A stretch of 64,000 nucleotides of DNA from Clostridia bacterium (GTDB taxonomy: Bacteria > Bacillota > Clostridia > Lachnospirales > Anaerotignaceae): assembly GCA_022786605.1 (NCBI GenBank), contig JALFWW010000017.1, forward strand, positions 1 to 64,000, given 5' to 3'. Positions 17,231 to 26,507 of this stretch are shown one piece after another (within the stretch, counting starts at the first letter, position 1; every line of letters begins with the position of its first letter). The translations under genes and the position numbers were made by a program. The notes beneath the pieces were generated by a model, which searched no databases, was not told where the DNA came from, and saw only the letters and a list, made by a program, of their open reading frames with translations.

Positions 17231-17503
17231 ATGGAACAGAAAGTAAGAGCGGTTTTTGCTGCCCATCCTGATGGACAGGAAACAGCGGCACGTATTGCCA
17301 GAGCCTATCTGGCAGCGGGAATGGAAGTGCTGGAAAGCCAGCTGGAAAGTCTTGAGGAGAATCAGGCACTGGCAGCAGAAAAAGGCATGAGCCATCTACT
17401 GTACTTCCACGATGCGGAACACATCACCATGGTGAGCCTCATGGACGAGATGGGTGGTTTTACTGTGGACATTCTGGTTTCCGATCTGCAGCTTCCCAGA
17501 TAA
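17231..17503 (+). CDS. Conserved-looking small protein of unknown function
   Basis: I do not recognise this 90-residue protein. It starts 18 bases after nrdR behind GAGGCGG and so is probably co-transcribed with it. It appears soluble and mixed alpha/beta, with a helix-rich Ala/Glu/Leu stretch in residues 15-50 and strands near LLYF, ITMV and VDILVSDL. There is no signal peptide and no cysteine. No terminator with a clear stem follows before the next leader hairpin. Confidence 0.7.
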   Translation: MEQKVRAVFAAHPDGQETAARIARAYLAAGMEVLESQLESLEENQALAAEKGMSHLLYFHDAEHITMVSLMDEMGGFTVDILVSDLQLPR

Positions 17504-17533
17504 AAAAATTTTTTATAGACAGGCAAGAAAGCA

Positions 17534-17592
17534 AAAAATACCTCATAAGATGAAATTGTAAGTCGATACAATTTACTTAAGGAGGTATTTTT
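17534..17592 (+). promoter_or_regulatory. Long leader hairpin that buries the ribosome site of the Cys-rich gene
   Basis: A perfect 11-bp outer stem pairs AAAAATACCTC (17534-17544) with GAGGTATTTTT (17582-17592), which contains the AGGAGG ribosome site. Inside it, TAAG/CTTA (17546-17549 with 17576-17579) and a perfect 8-bp stem AAATTGTA/TACAATTT (17553-17560 with 17567-17574) close a 6-base loop. Almost the whole leader is one hairpin. Translation should be blocked unless it is opened. Confidence 0.7.
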
Positions 17593-17595
17593 ATT

Positions 17596-17787
17596 ATGTG
17601 TGGATTCGGTGGTTGCGGTAATGACAGTTTCATTTGGGTAATTCTGCTGTTGTGTCTGTGTGGTAATAACAACAACAGCAACTGCGGCTGTGGCAATGAC
17701 AATTCCTGGCTGTGGATTCTGATCCTGCTGTGCTGCTGCGGCAACAATAACTGCGGCGGTCAGCTGAACAACTGTGGTAACTGCTGA
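17596..17787 (+). CDS. Tiny Cys/Asn/Gly-rich protein with two hydrophobic segments
   Basis: The 63-residue product alternates Cys/Gly/Asn-rich patches (MCGFGGCGND, CGNNNNSNCGCGNDN, CGNNNCGGQLNNCGNC) with two strongly hydrophobic segments (IWVILLLCLC and WLWILILLCCC). The two halves look like an internal duplication. Small proteins of this kind are common in Clostridia and are often auto-labelled chorion-like high-cysteine proteins, with no known function. The ribosome site AAGGAGG is excellent but lies within the hairpin at 17534-17592. The gene stands alone, followed by a strong terminator. A role in the spore coat or a metal-binding membrane peptide is speculation. Confidence 0.8.
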   Translation: MCGFGGCGNDSFIWVILLLCLCGNNNNSNCGCGNDNSWLWILILLCCCGNNNCGGQLNNCGNC

Positions 17788-17817
17788 TACCCTCTGGGAT
17801 CAGACAGTACAAAAAGC

Positions 17818-17885
17818 AGGCGGCGGTGCACAGCCGCCTGTTCTCTTCAAAAGGGTGTTTTCCTATGCGAAAACACTCTTTTTTT
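17818..17885 (+). terminator. GC-rich hairpin and strong terminator of the Cys-rich gene
   Basis: A 7-bp GC stem (17818-17824 with 17833-17839) is followed by a 10-bp stem (17853-17862 with 17869-17878) and seven T. Confidence 0.85.
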
Positions 17886-17960
17886 GTTGTCATTTGCGGT
17901 GAAAATGCCCCGTGAACAGGTCTGCTTTCTTTTACAATAGAAAAAGAAGGAGGAATTTTC

Positions 17961-18539
17961 ATGCAGTTACATATCAGACAAAAACAGGACCCTGTTACCC
18001 TTTATCTGGAAGGACAGAAAGAAGATTACCTTGCCAGAGCGGCACAGGAAACACCTTTTTATGAAGCATACTATACGCAGTGTATCGAAAGTACCGTAGC
18101 CGATGGTTATGAGATGTTTTTGCTGGATTTCAGTCGGGAGAATTATTTCAGAGCCAATGTGGAACGGCTGAATCTGGAAAGCGGCAAGCGGTTTTTCAAG
18201 CTGGCTGGCATCCACCATACCATTCGTGTGGTGCGGCGGCGGAAAAAACAACTGGATTGGGAGGAAATGTCCGCGGCCATGGCAAGGGTCTATGAACTGG
18301 ACGAAAAAGAGCGGCAAATGGCGGATATCCTATACCGCTGCGCCAGTCTATATCAAAGCGGTTTTGCGGATTTATTTGCCCGGACCACAGCAAGGTATCT
18401 GTTTCACACCTTAGAGATGACACCGCAGACGTTGGCGTTTTTGCTGAACTTCTGGTATAATTCTTACAGTAGCTTTATGGCGTCTTTTGTGGGATATGTA
18501 CCTTTTCATATCCGGCTGCAAAAGGCGTCTGGTTCCTAA
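17961..18539 (+). CDS. Unknown 192-residue soluble protein upstream of addA
   Basis: I do not recognise this protein. It starts behind AAGGAGGA and ends 21 bases before addA, so the two are probably one operon. It is soluble and rich in Tyr, Phe and Arg. There is a basic patch VVRRRKKQ around residue 90 and a C-terminal third with aromatic residues (FLLNFWYNSYSSF). The usual addA neighbour, addB (about 1100 residues), is far larger, so this is not a truncated AddB on length or content. A link to DNA repair is suggested only by position. Confidence 0.65.
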   Translation: MQLHIRQKQDPVTLYLEGQKEDYLARAAQETPFYEAYYTQCIESTVADGYEMFLLDFSRENYFRANVERLNLESGKRFFKLAGIHHTIRVVRRRKKQLDWEEMSAAMARVYELDEKERQMADILYRCASLYQSGFADLFARTTARYLFHTLEMTPQTLAFLLNFWYNSYSSFMASFVGYVPFHIRLQKASGS

Positions 18540-18560
18540 GAAAAGATGAGGTGAAACAGC

Positions 18561-21500
18561 GTGGGAGCAAAGTGGACAACACAGCAGAAAGAAGCCATTG
18601 ACGCAAGAGGAAGCGATATTCTCGTTTCCGCGGCGGCAGGCAGCGGCAAAACAGCCGTATTGGTAGAACGTATCATTCAGCGGATTACAGCGGAGGAAGA
18701 ACCGCTGGATATTGACCGTTTGCTGGTGGTGACGTTTACAAAAGCGGCAGCGGCAGAAATGGGCCAGCGAATCGGTGCCGCCATTACAAAAAAACTGGAA
18801 GAAAAGCCTGATGATGTCCATTTGCAGAACCAGCTCACCTATTTGAGTTGGGCAGACATTAAAACCATCCATGCTTTTTGTCTGCAAGTCATTCGGGAGT
18901 ATTATGACAGACTGGATATTGACCCGGCAGTGAAAACGGCAGACCCGGCGGAAATTGCATTGCTGCAAAAAGATGTATTGGGAGAGTTGTTTGAAACCCT
19001 TTATGAAGCAGAGGATGAGGGTTTTCTCCGTTTGCTGGAAACCTATGGAGAAAATACAGGAGATCAGCGGCTGAAAGATTTGATTTTGCAGGTCTATACC
19101 TTTTCTCAGGGGTATCCTGACCCGGAAAATCTTCTGCGGAAGATGGCAGAGCAGTTTTACATGGCGGAAGGAGATACCATTGACCAGTGCGCATGGATGC
19201 CCCTCATTGGAGAAGGCATCACCAATGGGGTGGAATATGCCCTGTATCACTTGCAGAAGGCTTATGACCGCATCTGTGGCAATGGGGAATTTACTGCTTA
19301 TGGAGAGCGTTTGGAAGCGGAATTGGAAGGCGTGAAAGCTCTGTGGCAGGCGCTGGAAAATCCTTCTTACGCAGAATGGCACCAAGCCTATGTTGCTGTT
19401 GATTTTGCCCGTATGCCTGCTTATCGTGGTCAGGAGAAAGATACGGCGGAATGGGTGAAGAACCTGCGGAATGAAGCAAAGGCGGCTATCGGCAAACTGG
19501 GAGAAACTTATTTTTGCTATGGTGCGGAAACCCAGACAAAACTCATTTCTTCGCTGTATTCCATTGCCAAAGCATTGTCGGAAACAGTCATCCGTTTTGC
19601 GGAAGCCTTTGCACAGGCGAAAAAAGAAAAACTCTGGCTGGATTTCAATGACTATGAACATTTTGCCCTGCAAATCCTAACGGAACCCGGAAGTAGCAAA
19701 GACAACATCATTCCCACAGACGCCGCAAAACAGATGCAGCAAAAGTATGATGAAATCATGATTGACGAGTATCAGGACAGCAATGTGGTGCAGGAAATGC
19801 TGCTGACAGCAGTATCCGGCGCTTATGAAGGGAATAATAACCGCTTTATGGTAGGGGACGTGAAGCAGAGCATTTATCGTTTCCGCCTTGCCATGCCTCA
19901 GTTGTTCAATGAGAAATATCGGACTTATCCCGTGGAAAAAGGCGGAAAAACCCGAAAAATCATTCTGTCTAAAAACTTCCGCAGCCGGAAAAATGTGCTG
20001 GACGGTATCAACTTTATTTTCCGCCAGACTATGTCGGAAGCTTTTGGGGATGTGGATTATAATGACGAAGCGGCATTGTATGCAGGAGCGGATTTCCCTG
20101 ACTATGATGGACTTTGCGGCGGTGAAAACGAAATGATGCTGCTGGATTTATCCTCGGAAGAAACAGAGGAACAGCTGACAGATTTAGAAGAACTGGATAA
20201 ACGGCAAATGGAAGCCACCATGATCGCCGGAAAAATCAGAGAAATGATGAAGGCTGGCTATGAGGTCTATGACCGTGGGCTGGAAAGCTATCGCCCTATG
20301 GAATATCGTGATGTGGCAGTTCTGGTGCGAAGTATCCGCAGCTGGGGCACCACACTGGATGATATTTTTGGCAAAGAAGGCATTCCTTATTATGCGGAAA
20401 CAGCAGAAGGATACTTTGATGTGCCGGAAATTGATATAGTTTTGAATTTCCTGCGCCTCATTGATAATCCTTATCAGGATATTCCCTTGCTTTCTGTACT
20501 CCATTCGCCCCTTTATGGCATCAGTGCCGATGCTTTGACGGAAATCCGGCTTTTTGGCGGCGATGGACTGTTTTATGAATGTGTCCTGCGGTATCTGGCA
20601 GAGGGGGCGGAGGAAGAAATTCTGGAAAAACTGGAACGCTTCCAAGCAGACTTGCTGGATTGGCGGGAAATGGCAAAAGAATTGTCCCTTTGTGAATTGC
20701 TGCGGTATCTCTATCAGCAGACAGGATACTATGATTACGCGGGCATGACCCCTGGTGGCAGTTTGCGTCAGGCAAACCTGCGGCTGTTGCTGGAAAAAGC
20801 GGAAACTTATGAAAATAACAGTGGCAAAGGGCTGTTCCATTTCATTCGTTTTGTGGAGGATATGAAAACGGCGGAAACAGAATCCTCTGCCGCAAAACTC
20901 CAAAGCGAAGCGGATGATCTGGTGCGTGTCATGACCATACATAAAAGTAAGGGGTTGGAATTCCCTGTGGTCTTTGTGGCAGACCTTGGAAAACAGTTCA
21001 ACGAAGCCGATACCCGTGCCGCTGTCATCACCCATCAGGAGTGGGGATACGGCATGGATTATATGGATTTAGACCATCGGGCTTCTTATCGGACGTTGTC
21101 CAAAACGGCTTTGGCAGAAGCTATCCGACTGGAAAACCTGTCAGAGGAAATGCGTGTATTATATGTAGCGTTGACCAGAGCGAAAGAAAAATTGATCCTG
21201 ACGGGAACGGTGCGCAACCTGCAAAAATCTATGGAAAAATGGGCGAAAACAGCAGACAGCACCAAAGAATTATTGCCTGTATTCCGTCTGCGTCGAGGAA
21301 GGAGCTATCTGGATTGGATTATGCCGGCACTCCTGCGCCATCCTCAGGCAAGGGTATTGCCGGAGCCTTGGGAGCCAACAGACAGGGGAGAAGCACGACA
21401 GTTTTTGGATGAGCCATCCCGTTGGAAATTCACCTTTTTGGAAAAAGGGGATATCTACGGAACAGAGCAGGAAAAACAAGAACTGGCAGAAGAACAGCAA

Positions 21501-22247
21501 AATGTTTTTGAAAGTTGGGACACAGAACCAGATTACAGCGGCAGAAAAGAGGAGATTTTCCGTATCCTGTCATGGAAATACGATTATGAAACAGCAACCA
21601 TGCTGCCTACAAAAGTTTCCATTTCCGAAATCAAACGGCGGTATCAGGCGGAGATTTCCGGCGAAGAAGCGCAGGTACCGCAGGAATTGCAGATTCCCCA
21701 GTTTGGACAGAAAAAAGAAGGGCTGACAGCTGCAGAAATCGGTACAGCCATGCACACGGTCATGGAAGCGGTGGACATGCGGAAAGTCTATGATGCCAAT
21801 GCTTTGGAAGAACTGCTGGCAGAATTGCAGCAGCAGGGCAGATTGACGGAAGAAGAAAGAACTGCCATTCGCCGAAAAGAACTTCTGGCTTTCTTTTCTT
21901 CGGATTTGGCGAAACGGATGCGGAAGGCGGATAAAATCCATAAAGAACAGCCTTTTGCGATGTTAGTGGAGCCAAAAGATGTTTTTCTGGATGATATTTA
22001 TCAGGATATGGAGGAATTTATCCAGATCAATGGTATCATCGACTGCTATTTTGTGGAAGAAGATGGTGTGGTGCTGGTGGATTATAAAAGCGACCGCCTT
22101 TGGCAGGAGGACGCTTTCCGTGAGAAATATAATATCCAGCTGCGACTGTATAAAGAAGCACTGGAACGTGTCACAGAACTGCCTGTGAAAGCATGTTATA
22201 TTTATGCTTTTGCGCCAGGAAAGATCATTCCCGTTGATTTTGTGTAA
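18561..22247 (+). CDS. addA: ATP-dependent helicase/nuclease subunit A (AddA)
   Basis: AddA is the RecB-like helicase-nuclease of the AddAB complex that resects double-strand breaks for recombination. The full-length 1228-residue protein has the UvrD-family Walker A (AAAGSGKTAVLVERI, about 21-35), VTFTKAAAAEM, the Walker B-like IMIDEYQDSN (near 400), VGDVKQSIYRFR, and the late helicase motifs HKSKGLEFPVVF and LYVALTRAKEKLIL. A RecB-type nuclease domain closes the protein, with IIDCYF...VLVDYKSDR (near 1165-1180), holding the catalytic Asp and Lys. The start is a GTG at 18561 behind GAGGTGA. No addB lies in this window. Confidence 0.93.
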   Translation: MGAKWTTQQKEAIDARGSDILVSAAAGSGKTAVLVERIIQRITAEEEPLDIDRLLVVTFTKAAAAEMGQRIGAAITKKLEEKPDDVHLQNQLTYLSWADIKTIHAFCLQVIREYYDRLDIDPAVKTADPAEIALLQKDVLGELFETLYEAEDEGFLRLLETYGENTGDQRLKDLILQVYTFSQGYPDPENLLRKMAEQFYMAEGDTIDQCAWMPLIGEGITNGVEYALYHLQKAYDRICGNGEFTAYGERLEAELEGVKALWQALENPSYAEWHQAYVAVDFARMPAYRGQEKDTAEWVKNLRNEAKAAIGKLGETYFCYGAETQTKLISSLYSIAKALSETVIRFAEAFAQAKKEKLWLDFNDYEHFALQILTEPGSSKDNIIPTDAAKQMQQKYDEIMIDEYQDSNVVQEMLLTAVSGAYEGNNNRFMVGDVKQSIYRFRLAMPQLFNEKYRTYPVEKGGKTRKIILSKNFRSRKNVLDGINFIFRQTMSEAFGDVDYNDEAALYAGADFPDYDGLCGGENEMMLLDLSSEETEEQLTDLEELDKRQMEATMIAGKIREMMKAGYEVYDRGLESYRPMEYRDVAVLVRSIRSWGTTLDDIFGKEGIPYYAETAEGYFDVPEIDIVLNFLRLIDNPYQDIPLLSVLHSPLYGISADALTEIRLFGGDGLFYECVLRYLAEGAEEEILEKLERFQADLLDWREMAKELSLCELLRYLYQQTGYYDYAGMTPGGSLRQANLRLLLEKAETYENNSGKGLFHFIRFVEDMKTAETESSAAKLQSEADDLVRVMTIHKSKGLEFPVVFVADLGKQFNEADTRAAVITHQEWGYGMDYMDLDHRASYRTLSKTALAEAIRLENLSEEMRVLYVALTRAKEKLILTGTVRNLQKSMEKWAKTADSTKELLPVFRLRRGRSYLDWIMPALLRHPQARVLPEPWEPTDRGEARQFLDEPSRWKFTFLEKGDIYGTEQEKQELAEEQQNVFESWDTEPDYSGRKEEIFRILSWKYDYETATMLPTKVSISEIKRRYQAEISGEEAQVPQELQIPQFGQKKEGLTAAEIGTAMHTVMEAVDMRKVYDANALEELLAELQQQGRLTEEERTAIRRKELLAFFSSDLAKRMRKADKIHKEQPFAMLVEPKDVFLDDIYQDMEEFIQINGIIDCYFVEEDGVVLVDYKSDRLWQEDAFREKYNIQLRLYKEALERVTELPVKACYIYAFAPGKIIPVDFV

Positions 22248-22250
22248 AAA

Positions 22251-22296
22251 TAAAAACCGGAAATGCCTGAATAGATCAGGTGTTTCCGGTTTTTTT
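22251..22296 (+). terminator. Terminator of addA
   Basis: An 11-bp stem (22253-22263 with 22283-22293) has an inner 5-bp continuation, a T run on the plus side and an A run on the minus side. It can also serve the convergent S-layer gene. Confidence 0.88.
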
Positions 22297-22308
22297 ATGA
22301 GAGATAGC

Positions 22309-22366
22309 GGACAGCTTCCTGTGGGGAAATGGCACATGCCATATGGAAAGGAGGCTGTCCTTTTAT
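22309..22366 (+). terminator. Second hairpin downstream of addA
   Basis: GGACAGCTTCC (22309-22319) pairs with GGAGGCTGTCC (22350-22360), with one G-T pair, across a 30-base loop. The loop holds a further small inverted repeat (GGCACATGCC). The tail is TTTTAT. It may be a back-up terminator. Confidence 0.5.
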
Positions 22367-22412
22367 ATTTCGTGCGAGTTGAGGAAAAGTCTATCTCTTA
22401 GAGGTCGTATGA

Positions 22413-25400
22413 TTATTCAGCAGTTTCAGCAGTTTCAGATGTTGCTTCCATGAAACGCATGATTACGGAAGCGATTTCTGCTCTGGTTGCTGTACCCTGA
22501 GGAGCCAGCAGGCTGCCGCCCATGCCGCTGATGTAGCCTTCAGCTACTGCCCACTGCATTGCAGGCTGAGCCCATGCGGAAACGCTTGCGCTGTCGGTGA
22601 ATGTGGACAGGTCTGCGGAAGCGGTCACATCATAGCCTTTATATTTTGCGTAGTTATACATCATAGCAACCATCTGTTCTCTGGTGATTTCCATGTTGGG
22701 AGCAAACAGACCTTCGCCCATACCGCTGACGATCTTCGCGTCATTTGCCCAGATCACAGCGTCTGTGTACCACTGACCAACGGGAACGTCGATGAATGCG
22801 TTTTCTGCATCGCATGCGGGACGACCTTCCATGTTGTACAGCATCTGTACCAGCATAGCGCGAGTCAGTTTTGCATTGGGAGCGAATTCATTTTCAGAAA
22901 CGCCGCTCATGATGCCTTTGTCTACAACATAAGATACGCCTTTGAAGAACCAGTCGCTTTCCTTCACGTCTGTGAAGTTCAGTTCTGTTGTTTCTGTGGT
23001 TTCTTCGTCTTTATCATCGTCTTTGTCGTCTGTTGTTTTGCCTTCTTCTTTGAAGGTTACGGTAACAGTCACGTCACAGTTTTCCATGCGGAAAGTATAT
23101 TTGTTGTCTTTGTCTTCTACTTTTTTCGCAGTTACTTTGTCACCTTCCAGGTCGACGATTTCGATCTTGTCTACAACATAGCCTTTGTCAGGTGTAATTG
23201 TCAATGTGATCTTGTCGCCTTCGTCTGCCCAGTTGTCGCTGACAGAAACGTCACCGTTTTTGGGATTGATGACAGTGATGTAGCCATTGTAACGGTGGGA
23301 GGAACCGCCGGAGGATTTTTTAGTCCACTGTGCGGTAATTTCTACATTTGTTTCAGTTACGGTATAAGGGAAATCAATAGAGTGACCTCTTACTGTCCAA
23401 CCACGGAAGTTATAACCGTCTTTTTCGATGCTAGGAACTGCATCTTTTGCAATGGATTCACCTTTTGTTATAACAAAAGATTCAGATGTCTTGCCATCAG
23501 CAGTTTTGCCACCATCAAAATTAAATGTTACGAGACACTGAACTTGTTCTTCAGGTGTTTCGCCATTAGTATAATCTTTGATAACATCTCCAGCAGAAGC
23601 ATGTTTCTGGGCATCTTCTACGCTGGAGAAATACTGGTAATAGCCGTCGGTATCTTTCAATTCCACTTTATGGGACGTATCGGTGTATTTGTGCATATCT
23701 TGTTTGAATTTAGCATCGCTACCTGTGACGTTTACCAAAATACCACTTTTATTAGGAACTAAAATCATACCATTAAATGTACCACCATTAATACTTGCAC
23801 TTACACTAGTACCATTAGACAATTCGCACTTAATTGCTATCGGGTCATTAAGAGTACCGCCATTCATGGTTAAAGTTGCGCCAGTTGTAAAAGTGTTAGA
23901 ACCATTATCTAAATTAATACTACCATATGTATTGTTCTGTGTAGTGATATCATTTACAGTCAAAGAAGATGCGTTATTTACAATAGCATACTGATTGCAG
24001 TTTTGAATAGTTGCATTTTCAATAATAACGGCACTCTGTTTTTGTGCACCACTTGCAGTATAAATATTGATACCATGTTTTGCAGACTTATTACCATCAA
24101 TAGTAATATCTTTGAAAGTAACATTTGCGCCGTCTTCAACATTGATCAAAGAACCCTTTTTGGTAAAAGTGTTTTCTTTTGCAATAATAGAATACTTGTT
24201 TTGACCATCAATAGTAATAGTTTTATTGCCTGTAATGGTTAATGCACCTTGGTAGCTTTCTGTATTGGAGCCGTTTAATTCTACGTTTTTTACTAAAGTA
24301 ATCTTTGCATTGTCAGGTGCTTCATTTACTGCGGTTTGCAAATCTTGGTATGGTTTACCATTTACTAAAGCAACGACATCAGAGGATTCATCGCCTTCAA
24401 CAAAGATGGAACCTGTGCTACCTTCATCAACAGAACCAACTGTACTGTTACCAGTTACTGCTACAGCGCCTGTACCGCTGTTTTTAACTGTGCCACTAAT
24501 TGTGGAATCAGAAGCAAGGATATTACCTTTGTCCTTGTTAGTCATATCACCGGTTACTGTAGAAGAAGTCATATACAAATCACTTTTACTCTGGTTAATA
24601 ACAGAACCAGTAACGGTTGTGTCGTTAATATCAAGAATGGTTTCACCACCATCAGATGTAGGGGTGGATGTTAAATTTGAAACTTTAATAATATCGCCAG
24701 TGATTTGAATATCTTCTGTTGTGACATTAATAGAAGAGTTTTTGTATTCAGAATTAGCCATATTTTTGTCAGAAACTACAATAGCTGCAGGTCTTTCGTC
24801 ATCTGTTCCACCCATAGCTGTATTCTGAATTACTGCACCATTAGAAATGTTGACATCAATATTACCAAGATAGCCGCCGCTAGCTTTTCCGACAACAATA
24901 GCACCTAAAGTACCACCGCTACCGCCACTTTGCAAATCACTGCCATCGGTTAAGGAGGTTCCTTCAATAGTACCTCCAGTGATGTTCAATTCACCAGCGG
25001 CAATACGAATACCCTGTGGACCTGAAAGTTTTCCGCCAGAAATATTGGTGATGCCATACCCAGGTAAATATGCAGCACAGTCGTTGGAACTAATGATTTC
25101 AGCGTCATCAGAAATATTCAAAGTAAAACCAGCATATTTTCCGCTACTAGCATTTGTTCCCAGAGCCTGTCCGCCACTAATCTTACCACCAGAGATATTA
25201 ATTACTACAGCATCGTTAATTGGATTTGGTTCTTTGTTGTAATTTCCTTTTTCTCCCATACCTAAGCCAAACCAAGTCAAGCCATAGGAAACATTAAGGT
25301 AATTTCCAGTTTGACTTGGTTCTGCTATAATTTCGCCGCCTGTCATGTTTACTGCAGATTTTGAAGATGTATCAGAAATACCATCATAACTAGGTGCATA

Positions 25401-26105
25401 TGTTCTAAGACATGAAACACCATGAATAGTTCCACCGTAGATATTTAATGTTCCATAATTATAAATTACATCTTTGACGGAAAAATCCCAATTAGTATTT
25501 TCTAAAGTCCCGCTGTTAAGTGTGAATTCTGCTCCAGCAGAAACTTTTACAAGAATGGTATTTATATTTGAGGTAGTAATCTTACCATTATCTGCACTAT
25601 CTTCGATGAAAGTGCTTCCGTTTTTAACTTGAATACCGATTTCTTCAGAACTGCATGTTAAAGTCTTACCATTTAGGTCAAGGTTGACATCTTTTTCTAT
25701 TACAAGTGTATTTTTTATTTCAAAGTTGTCAGATATTTGAAGATATCCGCCGTTTTCAACAGCTTTTTTAAGTTCTTCTTCAGTTGAAACTTGGTATGGA
25801 TTTTCTTTTGTGCCTTCACCCTGAGCAGTATTTGTTATTTCAGAGGTTTCAGGCAAAGAATCAGTTTCTTCCCCTACTTTTTCAGCAGGTGTCAGTTCTG
25901 CCCAAGCAGTACCTTCTTCCTCTTCTGTATCAACGGTTGTTGTGTCTGTACCTGTTTCCCCTGCGCTCTGTGCAGGTGTCAGTTCGCTTGCTTCAATGAC
26001 GCCGCCTTGTGTGCTGTCTTCCGCCAGCGCTGTCACAGGAGCCGCTGTCATTGCCATGGCAACTGCCAGAGAGAGGGAAATCATTTTTCCCGTACGTTTT
26101 TTCAT
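22413..26105 (-). CDS. Large secreted surface protein with beta-helix region and three SLH domains
   Basis: The 1230-residue product begins with a signal peptide (residues 1-28, KKRTGKMISLSLAVAMAM, cleavage near ALA-ED). A Thr/Glu-rich segment follows (about 30-95). A long region to about 830 is rich in Asn, Gly, Thr, Ile and Val, with repeated patterns such as NISGGK and GGTI, as in right-handed beta-helix proteins. Next come an InlB-type repeat (FNFDGGKT...YNFRGWTV, about 855-910), a second bacterial-repeat domain (about 940-1020) and an acidic Lys/Asp linker. Three S-layer-homology domains at about 1045-1225 bind cell-wall polymer. The ribosome site is AAGGAGG. Base composition of the centre differs sharply from both ends. 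Confidence 0.88.
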   Translation of the reverse strand: MKKRTGKMISLSLAVAMAMTAAPVTALAEDSTQGGVIEASELTPAQSAGETGTDTTTVDTEEEEGTAWAELTPAEKVGEETDSLPETSEITNTAQGEGTKENPYQVSTEEELKKAVENGGYLQISDNFEIKNTLVIEKDVNLDLNGKTLTCSSEEIGIQVKNGSTFIEDSADNGKITTSNINTILVKVSAGAEFTLNSGTLENTNWDFSVKDVIYNYGTLNIYGGTIHGVSCLRTYAPSYDGISDTSSKSAVNMTGGEIIAEPSQTGNYLNVSYGLTWFGLGMGEKGNYNKEPNPINDAVVINISGGKISGGQALGTNASSGKYAGFTLNISDDAEIISSNDCAAYLPGYGITNISGGKLSGPQGIRIAAGELNITGGTIEGTSLTDGSDLQSGGSGGTLGAIVVGKASGGYLGNIDVNISNGAVIQNTAMGGTDDERPAAIVVSDKNMANSEYKNSSINVTTEDIQITGDIIKVSNLTSTPTSDGGETILDINDTTVTGSVINQSKSDLYMTSSTVTGDMTNKDKGNILASDSTISGTVKNSGTGAVAVTGNSTVGSVDEGSTGSIFVEGDESSDVVALVNGKPYQDLQTAVNEAPDNAKITLVKNVELNGSNTESYQGALTITGNKTITIDGQNKYSIIAKENTFTKKGSLINVEDGANVTFKDITIDGNKSAKHGINIYTASGAQKQSAVIIENATIQNCNQYAIVNNASSLTVNDITTQNNTYGSINLDNGSNTFTTGATLTMNGGTLNDPIAIKCELSNGTSVSASINGGTFNGMILVPNKSGILVNVTGSDAKFKQDMHKYTDTSHKVELKDTDGYYQYFSSVEDAQKHASAGDVIKDYTNGETPEEQVQCLVTFNFDGGKTADGKTSESFVITKGESIAKDAVPSIEKDGYNFRGWTVRGHSIDFPYTVTETNVEITAQWTKKSSGGSSHRYNGYITVINPKNGDVSVSDNWADEGDKITLTITPDKGYVVDKIEIVDLEGDKVTAKKVEDKDNKYTFRMENCDVTVTVTFKEEGKTTDDKDDDKDEETTETTELNFTDVKESDWFFKGVSYVVDKGIMSGVSENEFAPNAKLTRAMLVQMLYNMEGRPACDAENAFIDVPVGQWYTDAVIWANDAKIVSGMGEGLFAPNMEITREQMVAMMYNYAKYKGYDVTASADLSTFTDSASVSAWAQPAMQWAVAEGYISGMGGSLLAPQGTATRAEIASVIMRFMEATSETAETAE

Positions 26106-26199
26106 GTTATTCCTCCTTAAAACATAATTTTTTTTCTTTTCTCACAATACAGGCGAAATTTTGCTGTATAAAAAGAAAAATACGATACATTACGCCTAC

Positions 26200-26227
26200 A
26201 TTATACACTGATTGTGAAAAAATACAA
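26200..26227 (-). promoter_or_regulatory. Promoter of the S-layer-homology gene
   Basis: On the minus strand, TTGTAT (26222-26227) and TATAAT (26200-26205) are 16 bases apart. They imply a leader of about 90 bases before the start codon at 26105. Confidence 0.6.
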
Positions 26228-26507
26228 GGGTTTACAAGACGTTTTGATACGAAACATAAAATTAATTGTGTTTTTATAATGGAAATAGAGGAAATATATG
26301 GAAAAAAAGAGGGTATGGACTGTTTATTGCAAAAATGGCGGAGTTTTGGCGGGGAAATTTGATTCTCCTTTGTGTTTTTTGGCAGAACATGATACACTGT
26401 GTTTAACGGGTGCAACTTAATTTTTTTGTAAGGAAGTCACCGCTTTTTTGTAAAATATACCTGTTATGATAAATTCGAGAAAAAATGCCAAATAGGAGGA
26501 TCATACT
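26228..26507. other. AT-rich divergent intergenic region
   Basis: This stretch separates the minus-strand surface protein from the plus-strand response regulator. I see no convincing gene. The only clear element is the response regulator ribosome site (AGGAGG) just before 26508; a confident promoter for that gene was not found. Confidence 0.5.
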
